In this document: positions 1-5,134 of the stretch, one piece after another
Position numbering within the stretch: position 1 is the stretch's first letter
Layout: each line of letters begins with the position of its first letter
Assembly: GCA_016212845.1 (NCBI GenBank)
Contig: JACRDR010000009.1
Location: forward strand, 1-9,207
DNA from: Elusimicrobiota bacterium
Lineage (GTDB): Bacteria > Elusimicrobiota > Elusimicrobia > UBA1565 > JACRDR01
Direction: 5' to 3'
Length of the DNA stretch: 9,207 nt
The notes under the pieces: model-generated
The model's input: the letters and a program-made list of their open reading frames with translations, nothing else
Databases searched by the model: none
What the model was told of the DNA's origin: nothing
Program-made: the position numbers and the translations under genes

Positions 1-152
1 GTGAACCAGGGGCTGGTCTTGAAGCGAGCGTCTAACCGGTAACCGACAAAAACTCCCAACACCACGGAGACCGCCAACTGCATGCCGGCGGCAAGCATCG
101 TTCCCAATGCCAACTTCGGGTCCTGCTCGCCGGGGTCCTTTGTGGGTTCCAC
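1..152 (-). CDS. AtpZ/AtpI-family F0F1 ATP synthase accessory protein, N-terminus (partial)
   Basis: This is the first 50 codons of a minus-strand gene that leaves the window at base 1. Seen: a GTG start, a polar charged stretch (about residues 2-13), then a hydrophobic helix from about residue 19 that runs into VGYRLDARFKTSPWF at residues 36-50. A glycine-rich first transmembrane helix followed by GYxLD, a basic residue and TSPWF is the hallmark of the AtpZ/AtpI family. These are small two-helix membrane proteins usually encoded ahead of the atp operon, implicated in c-ring assembly or cation supply to ATP synthase. Start choice: an in-frame TAA lies eight codons upstream of the GTG with no other start between, and an internal ATG at codon 19 would remove the normal hydrophilic tail. 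No clear Shine-Dalgarno is visible. The second helix lies outside the window, so family is well supported but exact subfamily is not. Confidence 0.78.
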   Translation of the reverse strand, partial: MEPTKDPGEQDPKLALGTMLAAGMQLAVSVVLGVFVGYRLDARFKTSPWF

Positions 153-175
153 GCAACGGCTTGAGACGAGGCTAA

Positions 176-203
176 ATTATCATTTTCGACGGCGCGTTGA
201 CAA
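176..203 (-). promoter_or_regulatory. Predicted promoter of the AtpZ/AtpI-type gene
   Basis: On the minus strand, TTGTCA (198-203; 5 of 6 consensus matches) is followed after 16 nt by GATAAT (176-181; 5 of 6). Transcription would start near 168-170, giving a leader of about 17 nt before the GTG. Most of its -35 bases are also the -35 of the divergent corA promoter, so the two may compete. Prediction from sequence only. Confidence 0.5.
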
Positions 204-227
204 ACGGGCGGAGCTTCCTTATATAAG
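197..227 (+). promoter_or_regulatory. Predicted corA promoter, leaderless arrangement
   Basis: A perfect -35 TTGACA (197-202) is followed by TATATAAG. The -10 can be read as TATATA (220-225, spacer 17) or TATAAG (222-227, spacer 19, 5 of 6 matches). Either places the transcription start at about 232-235, on the ATG at 233. The only purine-rich stretch upstream, GGAG at 210-213, is too far from either start codon to be a normal Shine-Dalgarno, which favours a leaderless mRNA. Confidence 0.55.
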
Positions 228-232
228 TGCCT

Positions 233-1336
233 ATGGAGCTCGGAAAACGCTTCAACAAGGGGTCCCAGAAGGGCGCCGGCATCACCCCGGAAGAGCTGTC
301 CAAGCTGCCTTCCGGACCGGGGAAAAGCCGCGTTGCTTGCATCGATTACTCCAAGGATCAGGTGAAGGTCACGGAAGTCACCGATCTGAAGGAGTTTCTG
401 GCCTCCCACCGGCCCGAGTGGACCTCCGTCCGCTGGATCAACGTCGACGGACTCGACGACATGGACGTCGTCCGGCACTTGGCCGACAAGTACCAGCTGC
501 ACCCGCTCGCGATCGAGGACGTGCTCCACCGCCCCCAGCGGCCGAAAGTCGACGCCTACGCGGGCGACGCCCCGGTCGCGGGAAAGGACCCGCAAGCGCG
601 CCTGTTCATCATCGCCCGCATGCTCCGGCTGCTGAGCGAGGGCCTGCGCGACGAGCAGATCTCGATCTTCCTCGGGCACTCGACCGTACTCACGCTCCAG
701 GAGTACGCCGACGGCGACGTGTGGGACGCCGTGCGCCAACGACTCAAGACCGCGGGCTCGAGAGTCCGCCAGCACGACGCCTCGTTCTTGGTCTACTCGC
801 TCTTGGACGCGATCGTCGACCAGTGCTTCCCGATTCTCGAGCACTACGGCGACCGGCTCGAGGACCTTGAGGGCCGCATCCTCCGCCGCCCCGGGCAGAA
901 GGACTTCGAGGCGGTGCACCGCCTCAAGCGGGAGCTCCTGCTCGTGCGGCGCTGCGTGTGGCCGATGCGGGAAGTCATCAACACGCTCCAGCGCGAGGAA
1001 CACGAGTGCCTATCGGATGAGACGCGCACCTACCTGCGCGACGTCGGCGACCACGCGATGCAGATCATCGATATCCTGGAGACCTACCGCGAAGTCGCGG
1101 TCGGCCTCTCCGAGACCTACATGACCGCGCTCTCGAACCGGCTCAACGAGATCATGAAGGTCCTCACGATGATCAACGTATTCTTCATCCCGATTACCTT
1201 TCTTTCCTCCGTCTTCGGCATGAACTTCACGAAGTTCCCGTGGGACCACGCCCACGCCTTCCCCGCCTTCGGCGCCGCCTGCGTCGCCATCACGATCGCG
1301 ATGATCGTCTGGTTCCGGCGGCGAGGCTGGCTCTAG
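233..1336 (+). CDS. corA: CorA-family magnesium/cobalt transporter
   Basis: Inner-membrane divalent cation channel of the CorA/2-TM-GxN family, which works as a pentamer with a large cytoplasmic N-terminal domain and two C-terminal helices. Seen: HPLAIEDVLHRPQRPKVD near residues 90-107, the conserved block after the first beta-alpha region; a long charged helical region (about 190-300) including HRLKRELLLVRR; a first membrane helix at about 311-330 ending in the signature GMN (residues 329-331), which forms the selectivity filter; then a second helix and a basic tail ending FRRRGWL, as usual for the family. Length 367 aa is normal. The ATG at 233 was chosen because the promoter places the mRNA 5' end there; a GTG two codons upstream (227) is the alternative. 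The last codon is followed at once by a palindromic repeat that contains the TAG stop. Family assignment is firm; which ion it prefers cannot be told. Confidence 0.93.
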   Translation: MELGKRFNKGSQKGAGITPEELSKLPSGPGKSRVACIDYSKDQVKVTEVTDLKEFLASHRPEWTSVRWINVDGLDDMDVVRHLADKYQLHPLAIEDVLHRPQRPKVDAYAGDAPVAGKDPQARLFIIARMLRLLSEGLRDEQISIFLGHSTVLTLQEYADGDVWDAVRQRLKTAGSRVRQHDASFLVYSLLDAIVDQCFPILEHYGDRLEDLEGRILRRPGQKDFEAVHRLKRELLLVRRCVWPMREVINTLQREEHECLSDETRTYLRDVGDHAMQIIDILETYREVAVGLSETYMTALSNRLNEIMKVLTMINVFFIPITFLSSVFGMNFTKFPWDHAHAFPAFGAACVAITIAMIVWFRRRGWL

Positions 1337-1394
1337 GGTCTGACCTCGATGTTAAGTTCGCCGTTGCGAACTTAACATCGGGGTCTGACCCTAG
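1333..1394. repeat. 62-bp near-perfect palindromic element (REP/MITE-like)
   Basis: Two 28-nt arms (1333-1360 and 1367-1394) flank a 6-nt loop CCGTTG and are complementary at 26 of 28 positions. The inner 13 bp, GATGTTAAGTTCG paired with CGAACTTAACATC, is perfect. Each outer end carries CTAGGGTC or its complement, and GGTCTGACC occurs once in each arm in direct orientation. The TAG stop of the upstream transporter gene is part of the left end. The AT-rich stem differs in base composition from the surrounding coding DNA. From memory, GGGTCTGACCC-type ends occur on dispersed palindromic repeats in several GC-rich bacteria, some linked to REP-associated tyrosine transposases; that link is inference. 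It could also act as a weak terminator, with TTTT at 1398-1401, but the stem is not GC-rich. No second copy was noticed in this window. Confidence 0.75.
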
Positions 1395-1406
1395 GCGTTT
1401 TATCGA

Positions 1407-2198
1407 ATGAACATCTTAGGCATCTCCGCCTTCTACCACGACAGCGCCGCCGCCCTGGTGCGCGACGGCCGCATTATCGCCGCCGCCCAAGAGGAGCGCT
1501 TCACCCGCAAGCGCCACGACGAGGAATTCCCCAAGCACGCGATCGCCTACTGTCTGAAAGAAGGCGGGATCGACTCGTCGCGACTCGACTGCGTCGTCTT
1601 CTACGACAAGCCGTGGCTCAAGTTCGAACGCCTGCTCAAGACCTGGCTTGCCTACGCGCCGTACGGCCTTAGGTCGTTCGCGCTGGGCATGCCCGTCTGG
1701 CTCAAGAAGAAGCTCTGGACGCGGAACATCATCCGCGAGCAACTCGGCTGGGAAGGAGACTTGCTCTTCACCGAGCATCACGAGTCGCACGCCGCCTCCG
1801 CCTTCTACCCCTCGCCGTTCGCCGAGGCCGCGGTGCTCACGATGGACGGCGTCGGGGAATGGGCCACCGCCTCGATCGGCTACGGGCAGGGACGCAAGCT
1901 CCGCATCTTGGAAGAGCTGCACTTCCCCCACTCGCTGGGGCTGCTGTACTCCGCGTTCACGTACTACACGGGCTTCAAGGTGAACTCCGGCGAGTACAAG
2001 GTGATGGGACTCGCCCCCTACGGCGAGCCGAAATACGCCGACCTCATCTACCGGCACCTCATCGATCTCAAGGAAGACGGTTCCTTCGCACTCGACATGA
2101 AGTACTTCGACTACGCCGCCGGACTGACGATGACGAGCCCGGCCTTCCACGAGCTCTTCGGCGGGCCTCCGCGCGTCCCGGAGTCCGAGCTCACCTAG
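1407..2198 (+). CDS. Carbamoyltransferase, N-terminal fragment up to the amber codon
   Basis: 263 residues covering most, but not all, of the N-terminal ASKHA/Kae1-like catalytic domain (Carbam_trans_N). Seen: the family opening ILGISAFYHDSAAAL (residues 3-17), EERFTRKRHDEEFP (29-42), the metal-site block HHESHAASAFY (124-134), MDGVGEW (146-152), and YKVMGLAPYGEP (197-208). The fragment stops before the nucleotide-binding GGVALN and AGDAGGALGAA blocks, so alone it should not fold as a complete domain. Start: ATG gives the canonical MNILGISAFYHDSAAAL; no upstream alternative is needed. The promoter is unclear because a palindromic repeat occupies the region just upstream. Protein family is certain; whether this piece is made or stable is not. 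Confidence 0.75.
   Translation: MNILGISAFYHDSAAALVRDGRIIAAAQEERFTRKRHDEEFPKHAIAYCLKEGGIDSSRLDCVVFYDKPWLKFERLLKTWLAYAPYGLRSFALGMPVWLKKKLWTRNIIREQLGWEGDLLFTEHHESHAASAFYPSPFAEAAVLTMDGVGEWATASIGYGQGRKLRILEELHFPHSLGLLYSAFTYYTGFKVNSGEYKVMGLAPYGEPKYADLIYRHLIDLKEDGSFALDMKYFDYAAGLTMTSPAFHELFGGPPRVPESELT
2196..2198 (+). other. In-frame amber (TAG) codon inside carbamoyltransferase
   Basis: The codon series reads GAG CTC ACC TAG CGC GAC AAG, with conserved protein on both sides in the same frame. The position normally carries glutamine, and CAG to TAG is one transition. The next base is C. Nothing nearby resembles a frameshift; frame and alignment register are unchanged. Confidence 0.9.
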
Positions 2199-2222
2199 CG
2201 CGACAAGGACCTCGCCGCGTCG

Positions 2223-3158
2223 GTGCAGGTCGTCTGCGAGGAGGCGATGCTCCGCATGGCGAGGCGGGCGCAGGCCGCCACCGGCAGCAAGAACCTCTGC
2301 CTCGCCGGCGGCGTCGCGCTCAATTGCGTCGGAAACGCGCACGTTCTGCGCTCCAAACTTTTCGACCGCGTCTGGGTGCAGCCCGCCGCCGGCGACGCGG
2401 GCGGCGCACTCGGCGCGGCGCTGTGGGCATGGCATCACCGCCAAGACAAGCCGCGCGAGCCCGACGGCGAGCGCGACACGCAGCTGGGCTCGCTCCTCGG
2501 CCCCGCGTTCTCCGACGAGGAAATCGGAGCCCTTCTCAAAGCGCGCGGCGCGGTCTATCGCCGCCCGGCTCGCGAGGAGCTCTTCGAGGAAACGGCGCGC
2601 GCGCTGGCCGAACGCCAAGTCGTCGGCTGGTTCAACGGCCGGATGGAGTACGGTCCGCGCGCCTTGGGCTCCCGGAGCATCCTAGCGGACCCGCGCGACC
2701 CGTCGATGCGGACCCGGATCAACCTGCGGACGAAAAACCGCGAGGCCTTCCGGCCGTTCGCCCCGTCGGTCCTCGCGGAGAAGGCGAACGACTGGTTCGA
2801 GCTCAAAGAGCCGTCGCCGTACATGTCGCTGACCGTTCCCGTCCGCGAGAACCGCCGGGCGACGCTTCCCGCGGTCACGCACGTCGACGGCTCGGCGAGA
2901 CTCCAGACCGTGGGCCCCGAAGCTAACCCGGACTTCCGCGATCTTCTGCGGGAGTTCGACCGTCTGACCGGCTGTCCGGTGCTCATCAACACCTCCTTCA
3001 ACGTGCGGGGCGAACCGATCGTGAACACGCCGGAGGAAGCCTACGACTGTTTTCTCCGTACCGATCTCGACCGCCTGGTCCTCGGAAGCTTCGTAGTGGA
3101 ACGGAAGGACCAACCCAAAACCGGAGAGGCATGCGCAAAATCCTTCACGCCGGACTGA
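2223..3158 (+). CDS. Carbamoyltransferase, C-terminal fragment after the amber codon
   Basis: 311 residues from a GTG nine codons after the in-frame TAG; in full-length numbering, residues 273-583. Seen: the end of the catalytic domain with LAGGVALNCVGN (299-310) and QPAAGDAGGALGAALW (325-340), then the C-terminal YrdC-like domain with WFNGRMEYGPRALGSRSILA (408-427), REAFRPFAPSVL (445-456) and LINTSFNVRGEPIVNTP (526-542). All conserved arginine-rich blocks are intact, so loss of function was recent or the gene is still used. No convincing Shine-Dalgarno precedes the GTG; independent initiation is possible but unsupported. The last 28 nt overlap the start of the sxtJ-like gene, suggesting translational coupling. 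Confidence 0.7.
   Translation: MQVVCEEAMLRMARRAQAATGSKNLCLAGGVALNCVGNAHVLRSKLFDRVWVQPAAGDAGGALGAALWAWHHRQDKPREPDGERDTQLGSLLGPAFSDEEIGALLKARGAVYRRPAREELFEETARALAERQVVGWFNGRMEYGPRALGSRSILADPRDPSMRTRINLRTKNREAFRPFAPSVLAEKANDWFELKEPSPYMSLTVPVRENRRATLPAVTHVDGSARLQTVGPEANPDFRDLLREFDRLTGCPVLINTSFNVRGEPIVNTPEEAYDCFLRTDLDRLVLGSFVVERKDQPKTGEACAKSFTPD
3123..3129 (+). promoter_or_regulatory. Ribosome binding site of sxtJ-like gene
   Basis: GGAGAGG ends one base before the ATG and lies inside the 3' end of the carbamoyltransferase frame. The GGAG core is four bases from the start codon, slightly close but good. It fixes the start at 3131 and contrasts with the lack of such sites before the first genes of transcription units here. 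Confidence 0.6.
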
Positions 3159-3343
3159 TCCTTCCGCGAGCGATCGGCTACGCGTTCCTGGGGGTCTTCT
3201 TCTACGGCGTGCTGACGCCGTACTCGTGGCTGCTCAAGCTCTTCGGGGCGGGGTTGCTCGATTTGAAGTTCCGCGATCGCGAGAGCTACTGGATCGCGCG
3301 TCCCGAGCCTCGAACGCCCGACTCCTACCGCGGCGAGTTCTAG
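3131..3343 (+). CDS. SxtJ-like small membrane protein (half-length)
   Basis: 70-residue protein with a hydrophobic segment (about residues 8-30) followed by LTPYSWLLKLFG (28-39), LDLKFRDRESYWIAR (44-58) and a polar tail with SYRGEF. The pattern of a membrane helix, TPxxxLLxLxG, a short KF/RF segment and SYW matches the C-terminal half of the SxtJ family, named from saxitoxin clusters, where sxtI (carbamoyltransferase), sxtJ and sxtK are neighbours. Family members as I know them are about 130 residues with two extra N-terminal membrane helices; those are absent here. It overlaps the upstream carbamoyltransferase by 28 nt and has its own Shine-Dalgarno, so co-translation is likely. Role unknown; it may anchor or assist the carbamoyltransferase at the membrane. 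The stop shares CTAG with the convergent gene. Family call rests on motif memory. Confidence 0.72.
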   Translation: MRKILHAGLILPRAIGYAFLGVFFYGVLTPYSWLLKLFGAGLLDLKFRDRESYWIARPEPRTPDSYRGEF

Positions 3344-4542
3344 GACACCCAGGCTTCCGGCGGCGTCGTGAGGAATTCCTCGAGAGGGATGCCTTGCCCG
3401 CCCACAAGGAGTTTTCGTCTGGGCTGGAATTCTTTGCCGAACGCGGCCAAACCCGGAAGCGAGTCCTTCTTACGGGAACTCGTTACTTCCAGAGCCACGA
3501 TCATGCCCTTGGTCTTCAGAACGAAGTCCACTTCGTGGTTAGCTTCCCGCCAATAATAGACCTCGACATTCGAGCCGGCGAGTCCATTGATAAGGTGGGC
3601 TCCGATAGCAGTTTCGACGAGCCGTCCCCATGCGTCGCCGTCGGCTCGCGTCAAGGCGAATGTCCCCTCGGAACCGCTCGTCATCAGCGCGGTATTGAGC
3701 GCGACCAGCTTCGGGCTCGATCCTCGCTGACGGACGCGGCTGCCGGAGAATTTCTGCAAGCCCGTGAGCATTCCTGCGCCGCTCAGCAGCTCAAGATAAT
3801 GGGCGAGCGTCACGGTGTTGCCGGCATCCTGCAGTTGGCCCAGCATTTTCTGATACGACAGGACCTGCCCCGAATAGTCGCAGCCTAGCTTGAAGAGCTG
3901 GCGAAGCAGAGCGGGCTTATCGACGCGAGTCTGCAATAAGATGTCGCGAGCGATAGTCGTCTCGACGAGAGAGTCGAGGATGTATCGCCGCCAGCGTTCC
4001 TCGTCTTCAACGAGTTCGGCGCTTCCGGGATAGCCCCCGAAATATAGATACCGGTCCAATTCCCAGCCGAATGCCGCGCGAATCTCGGCAAACGACCAGT
4101 GCGGGGCGCGGATGAGCTCAAAGCGGCCCGCGAGACTTTCGGTCAATCCGGTTCGAAGGGTCAACGGAGTCGAACCGAGTAAAACCACCTTTACGGCTCG
4201 CCCCGATGCCGCATCCTCGTCCCAGAGGCGCTTGATCACCTCCGACCAGCCGGCGATCTTTTGAGCTTCGTCGAGCACCAATACGCAACCACCGGCGCCG
4301 CTCCCTTTTGAGCGGAGTCGAGCGATCTCCCACTGCGACTCGAGCCAGGACGGGTCCCGTGGCGCCGGAGAATCCGCCGCCGCATAGTGGTGCGGGACCC
4401 CGAGCGCCTCGAGCACCTGCCGGACGAGGGTCGTTTTGCCGACTTGCCTGGGTCCGACCAAGGCCTGAATGAACTTCCGCGGCGTCCGAAGCCGATTCAG
4501 CAGCACGTCAAATAGCGGTCTTCGGTAGACAGGCCTACTCAT
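3340..4542 (-). CDS. AAA_14/DUF4143-family ATP-binding protein
   Basis: 400-residue protein of the widespread AAA_14-DUF4143 ATPase family, whose cellular role is poorly defined. Seen: Walker A GPRQVGKTT (residues 30-38), Walker B VLVLDEAQ (87-94), a sensor-like LLGSTP followed by ESLAGRFE, YLYFGGYPG near 185, a helical linker (about 200-270) expected to hold a winged helix, and the C-terminal DUF4143 domain with NHEVDFVLK (335-343) and ALEVTSS (350-356). That region has a restriction-endonuclease-like fold in which EVDF and ExK are usual; here the lysine is Thr354, so nuclease chemistry is unlikely. The start ATG lies about 7 nt after a strong -10, suggesting a leaderless mRNA. Its DNA looks less GC-rich than its neighbours, consistent with acquisition by transfer. 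No toxin, antitoxin or methylase gene accompanies it, so it cannot be tied to a defence system from this context. Confidence 0.9.
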   Translation of the reverse strand: MSRPVYRRPLFDVLLNRLRTPRKFIQALVGPRQVGKTTLVRQVLEALGVPHHYAAADSPAPRDPSWLESQWEIARLRSKGSGAGGCVLVLDEAQKIAGWSEVIKRLWDEDAASGRAVKVVLLGSTPLTLRTGLTESLAGRFELIRAPHWSFAEIRAAFGWELDRYLYFGGYPGSAELVEDEERWRRYILDSLVETTIARDILLQTRVDKPALLRQLFKLGCDYSGQVLSYQKMLGQLQDAGNTVTLAHYLELLSGAGMLTGLQKFSGSRVRQRGSSPKLVALNTALMTSGSEGTFALTRADGDAWGRLVETAIGAHLINGLAGSNVEVYYWREANHEVDFVLKTKGMIVALEVTSSRKKDSLPGLAAFGKEFQPRRKLLVGGQGIPLEEFLTTPPEAWVS

Positions 4543-4584
4543 ACTACTCAGTATAATGAGTAAATTTACTCAGCGTCAAGAGTA
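4536..4584. promoter_or_regulatory. Operator-like palindrome with repeated TGAGTA half-sites
   Basis: TGAGTAAATTTACTCA (4557-4572) is a perfect 16-bp palindrome. The same half-site recurs as TACTCA at 4536-4541 (covering the start codon) and 4545-4550 (overlapping the -10), and as AGAGTA at 4579-4584 (overlapping the -35). Five half-sites in 49 bp around one promoter look like binding sites of a dimeric or multimeric regulator. The regulator is unknown; autoregulation by the adjacent gene product is one possibility. Confidence 0.6.
4550..4579 (-). promoter_or_regulatory. Promoter of the AAA/DUF4143 gene, leaderless
   Basis: On the minus strand, TTGACG (4574-4579; 5 of 6) and TATACT (4550-4555; 5 of 6) are separated by 18 nt. 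Transcription would start 6-8 nt after the -10, at about 4542-4544, on the ATG at 4542. The spacer is filled almost exactly by a 16-bp palindrome, so a bound repressor would block RNA polymerase. Confidence 0.65.
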
Positions 4585-4607
4585 AATATAGTTATCGCTT
4601 TTAGCGT

Positions 4608-5042
4608 TTATTTTAAATAGGAATTCGACATCAACGAGAGCGCCTCCAGATAGGAGCCGATCCCTTTTCCGGAGATTTGAGCAGAGCACACCGGCTCGAC
4701 GACGGAGACGCGGCGGAAAGGCTCGCGCTTTTTGATGTCGGAGAGATGGACCTCGATCGTCGGCTTTTGGATCGATGCGATCGCGTCGCGCAGCGCGTAG
4801 CTGTAGTGCGTGTAGGCGCCCGGGTTGATGACGACGCCGTGGGCCCACTTGCGATGCGCATGGAGGAGATCGATGAGCTTCCCCTCGTGGTTCGATTGGA
4901 AGATTTTTACCGCGAGCCCCAAGCTCGTCGCCTTCTTGCGGACCGCGGCGTTGAGATCGGCCAGCGTCTCCTTCCCATAGACCTCCGGCTCCCGCTCGCC
5001 GAGAAGGTTGAGGTTGGGGCCGTGGAGGACGAGGACGTTCAT
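4608..5042 (-). CDS. aroQ: 3-dehydroquinate dehydratase, type II
   Basis: Cytoplasmic shikimate-pathway enzyme that dehydrates 3-dehydroquinate to 3-dehydroshikimate through an enolate mechanism; type II enzymes are dodecamers. Seen in 144 residues, the normal length: VLHGPNLNLLGEREPEVYG (5-23), the flexible lid with Arg17 and the catalytic Tyr22; QSNHEGKLID (49-58); VINPGAYTHYSYALRDAI (71-88) with substrate-binding Asn73; and EVHLSDIKKREPFR (97-110) with the catalytic His99 and binding Arg106/Arg110. The frame stays open upstream, but the conserved N-terminus begins at the ATG at 5042, and an extended -10 lies 8 nt before it, so longer versions are rejected. The last codons (SNSYLK) are AT-rich and adjoin the AT-rich promoter of the next gene. 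aroB, the preceding pathway step, lies upstream on the same strand after a 236-nt gap, so each probably has its own promoter. Confidence 0.95.
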   Translation of the reverse strand: MNVLVLHGPNLNLLGEREPEVYGKETLADLNAAVRKKATSLGLAVKIFQSNHEGKLIDLLHAHRKWAHGVVINPGAYTHYSYALRDAIASIQKPTIEVHLSDIKKREPFRRVSVVEPVCSAQISGKGIGSYLEALSLMSNSYLK

Positions 5043-5050
5043 GCGCCCAC

Positions 5051-5081
5051 ATCCTAGCATGTGACGGACTCGGGATGGCAA
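5051..5081 (-). promoter_or_regulatory. Possible aroQ promoter with extended -10
   Basis: On the minus strand, TGCTAGGAT (5051-5059; extended -10 TGn plus TAGGAT, 4 of 6) ends 8 nt before the aroQ ATG. TTGCCA (5076-5081; 5 of 6) lies 19 nt upstream of the hexamer, a long spacer. Transcription would begin within a base or two of the start codon. Weaker than the other promoters here, but of the same layout. Confidence 0.35.
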
Positions 5082-5099
5082 GCGCCCGGCGGCCCTCGG

Positions 5100-5128
5100 T
5101 GGAAACCCTAGGGCCATAGTGATACACT
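5100..5128 (+). promoter_or_regulatory. Possible promoter of a small plus-strand ORF
   Basis: TGGAAA (5100-5105; 4 of 6) and TACACT (5123-5128; 4 of 6) with a 17-nt spacer, followed after 6 nt by ATG at 5135. Box match is modest, but spacer and distance to the ATG equal those of the stronger promoter ahead of the first SPFH gene. Confidence 0.35.
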
Positions 5129-5134
5129 CGCGCC

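Larger units (their letters stand above)
1407..3158 (+). pseudogene. NodU/CmcH-family carbamoyltransferase interrupted by in-frame amber codon
   Basis: Read through one TAG (codon 264), this frame encodes a full-length carbamoyltransferase of about 583 residues, the normal size for the NodU/CmcH/TobZ family. These enzymes use carbamoyl phosphate and ATP to carbamoylate hydroxyl groups of sugars, antibiotics or other small molecules through a carbamoyl-adenylate. Both halves are in the same frame and conserved throughout, and codons 265-273 (RDKDLAASV) continue the family alignment without a gap. Family members commonly have Gln where the TAG stands, so a single C-to-T change of CAG explains the lesion. 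TAG is a genuine stop for the neighbouring corA, sxtJ-like and ATPase genes, so a global code change is unlikely. Alternatives to a pseudogene are a base-calling error, amber suppression, or two separately translated halves. No good Shine-Dalgarno precedes the ATG at 1407. The substrate is unknown. Confidence 0.85.

Noticed and set aside
1333..1401. Simple intrinsic terminator of corA
   Set aside because: The stem is far longer than usual, AT-rich in its core, includes the stop codon, and has only a four-base T run some bases after the hairpin. Termination may be a side effect, but a palindromic repeat describes it better.
1416..2618. Long minus-strand open frame of 400 codons opposite the carbamoyltransferase
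   Set aside because: It spans the conserved plus-strand gene, has no recognisable family, and is the type of frame that high GC at third positions opens on the opposite strand.
1407..3158. Genome-wide amber recoding (for example pyrrolysine) as cause of the in-frame TAG
   Set aside because: corA, the sxtJ-like gene and the AAA/DUF4143 gene all end in TAG at family-typical lengths, and no pyl genes are in view.
4595..4618. Small hairpin CGCTTTTAGCG followed by TTTATTTT, terminator-like on the plus strand
   Set aside because: The stem is only four base pairs and no plus-strand gene precedes it.
5043..5117. Longer aroQ start giving 25 extra residues
   Set aside because: The conserved MNVLVLHGPNLN begins at 5042, total length is then normal for type II enzymes, and the extension is low-complexity and basic.
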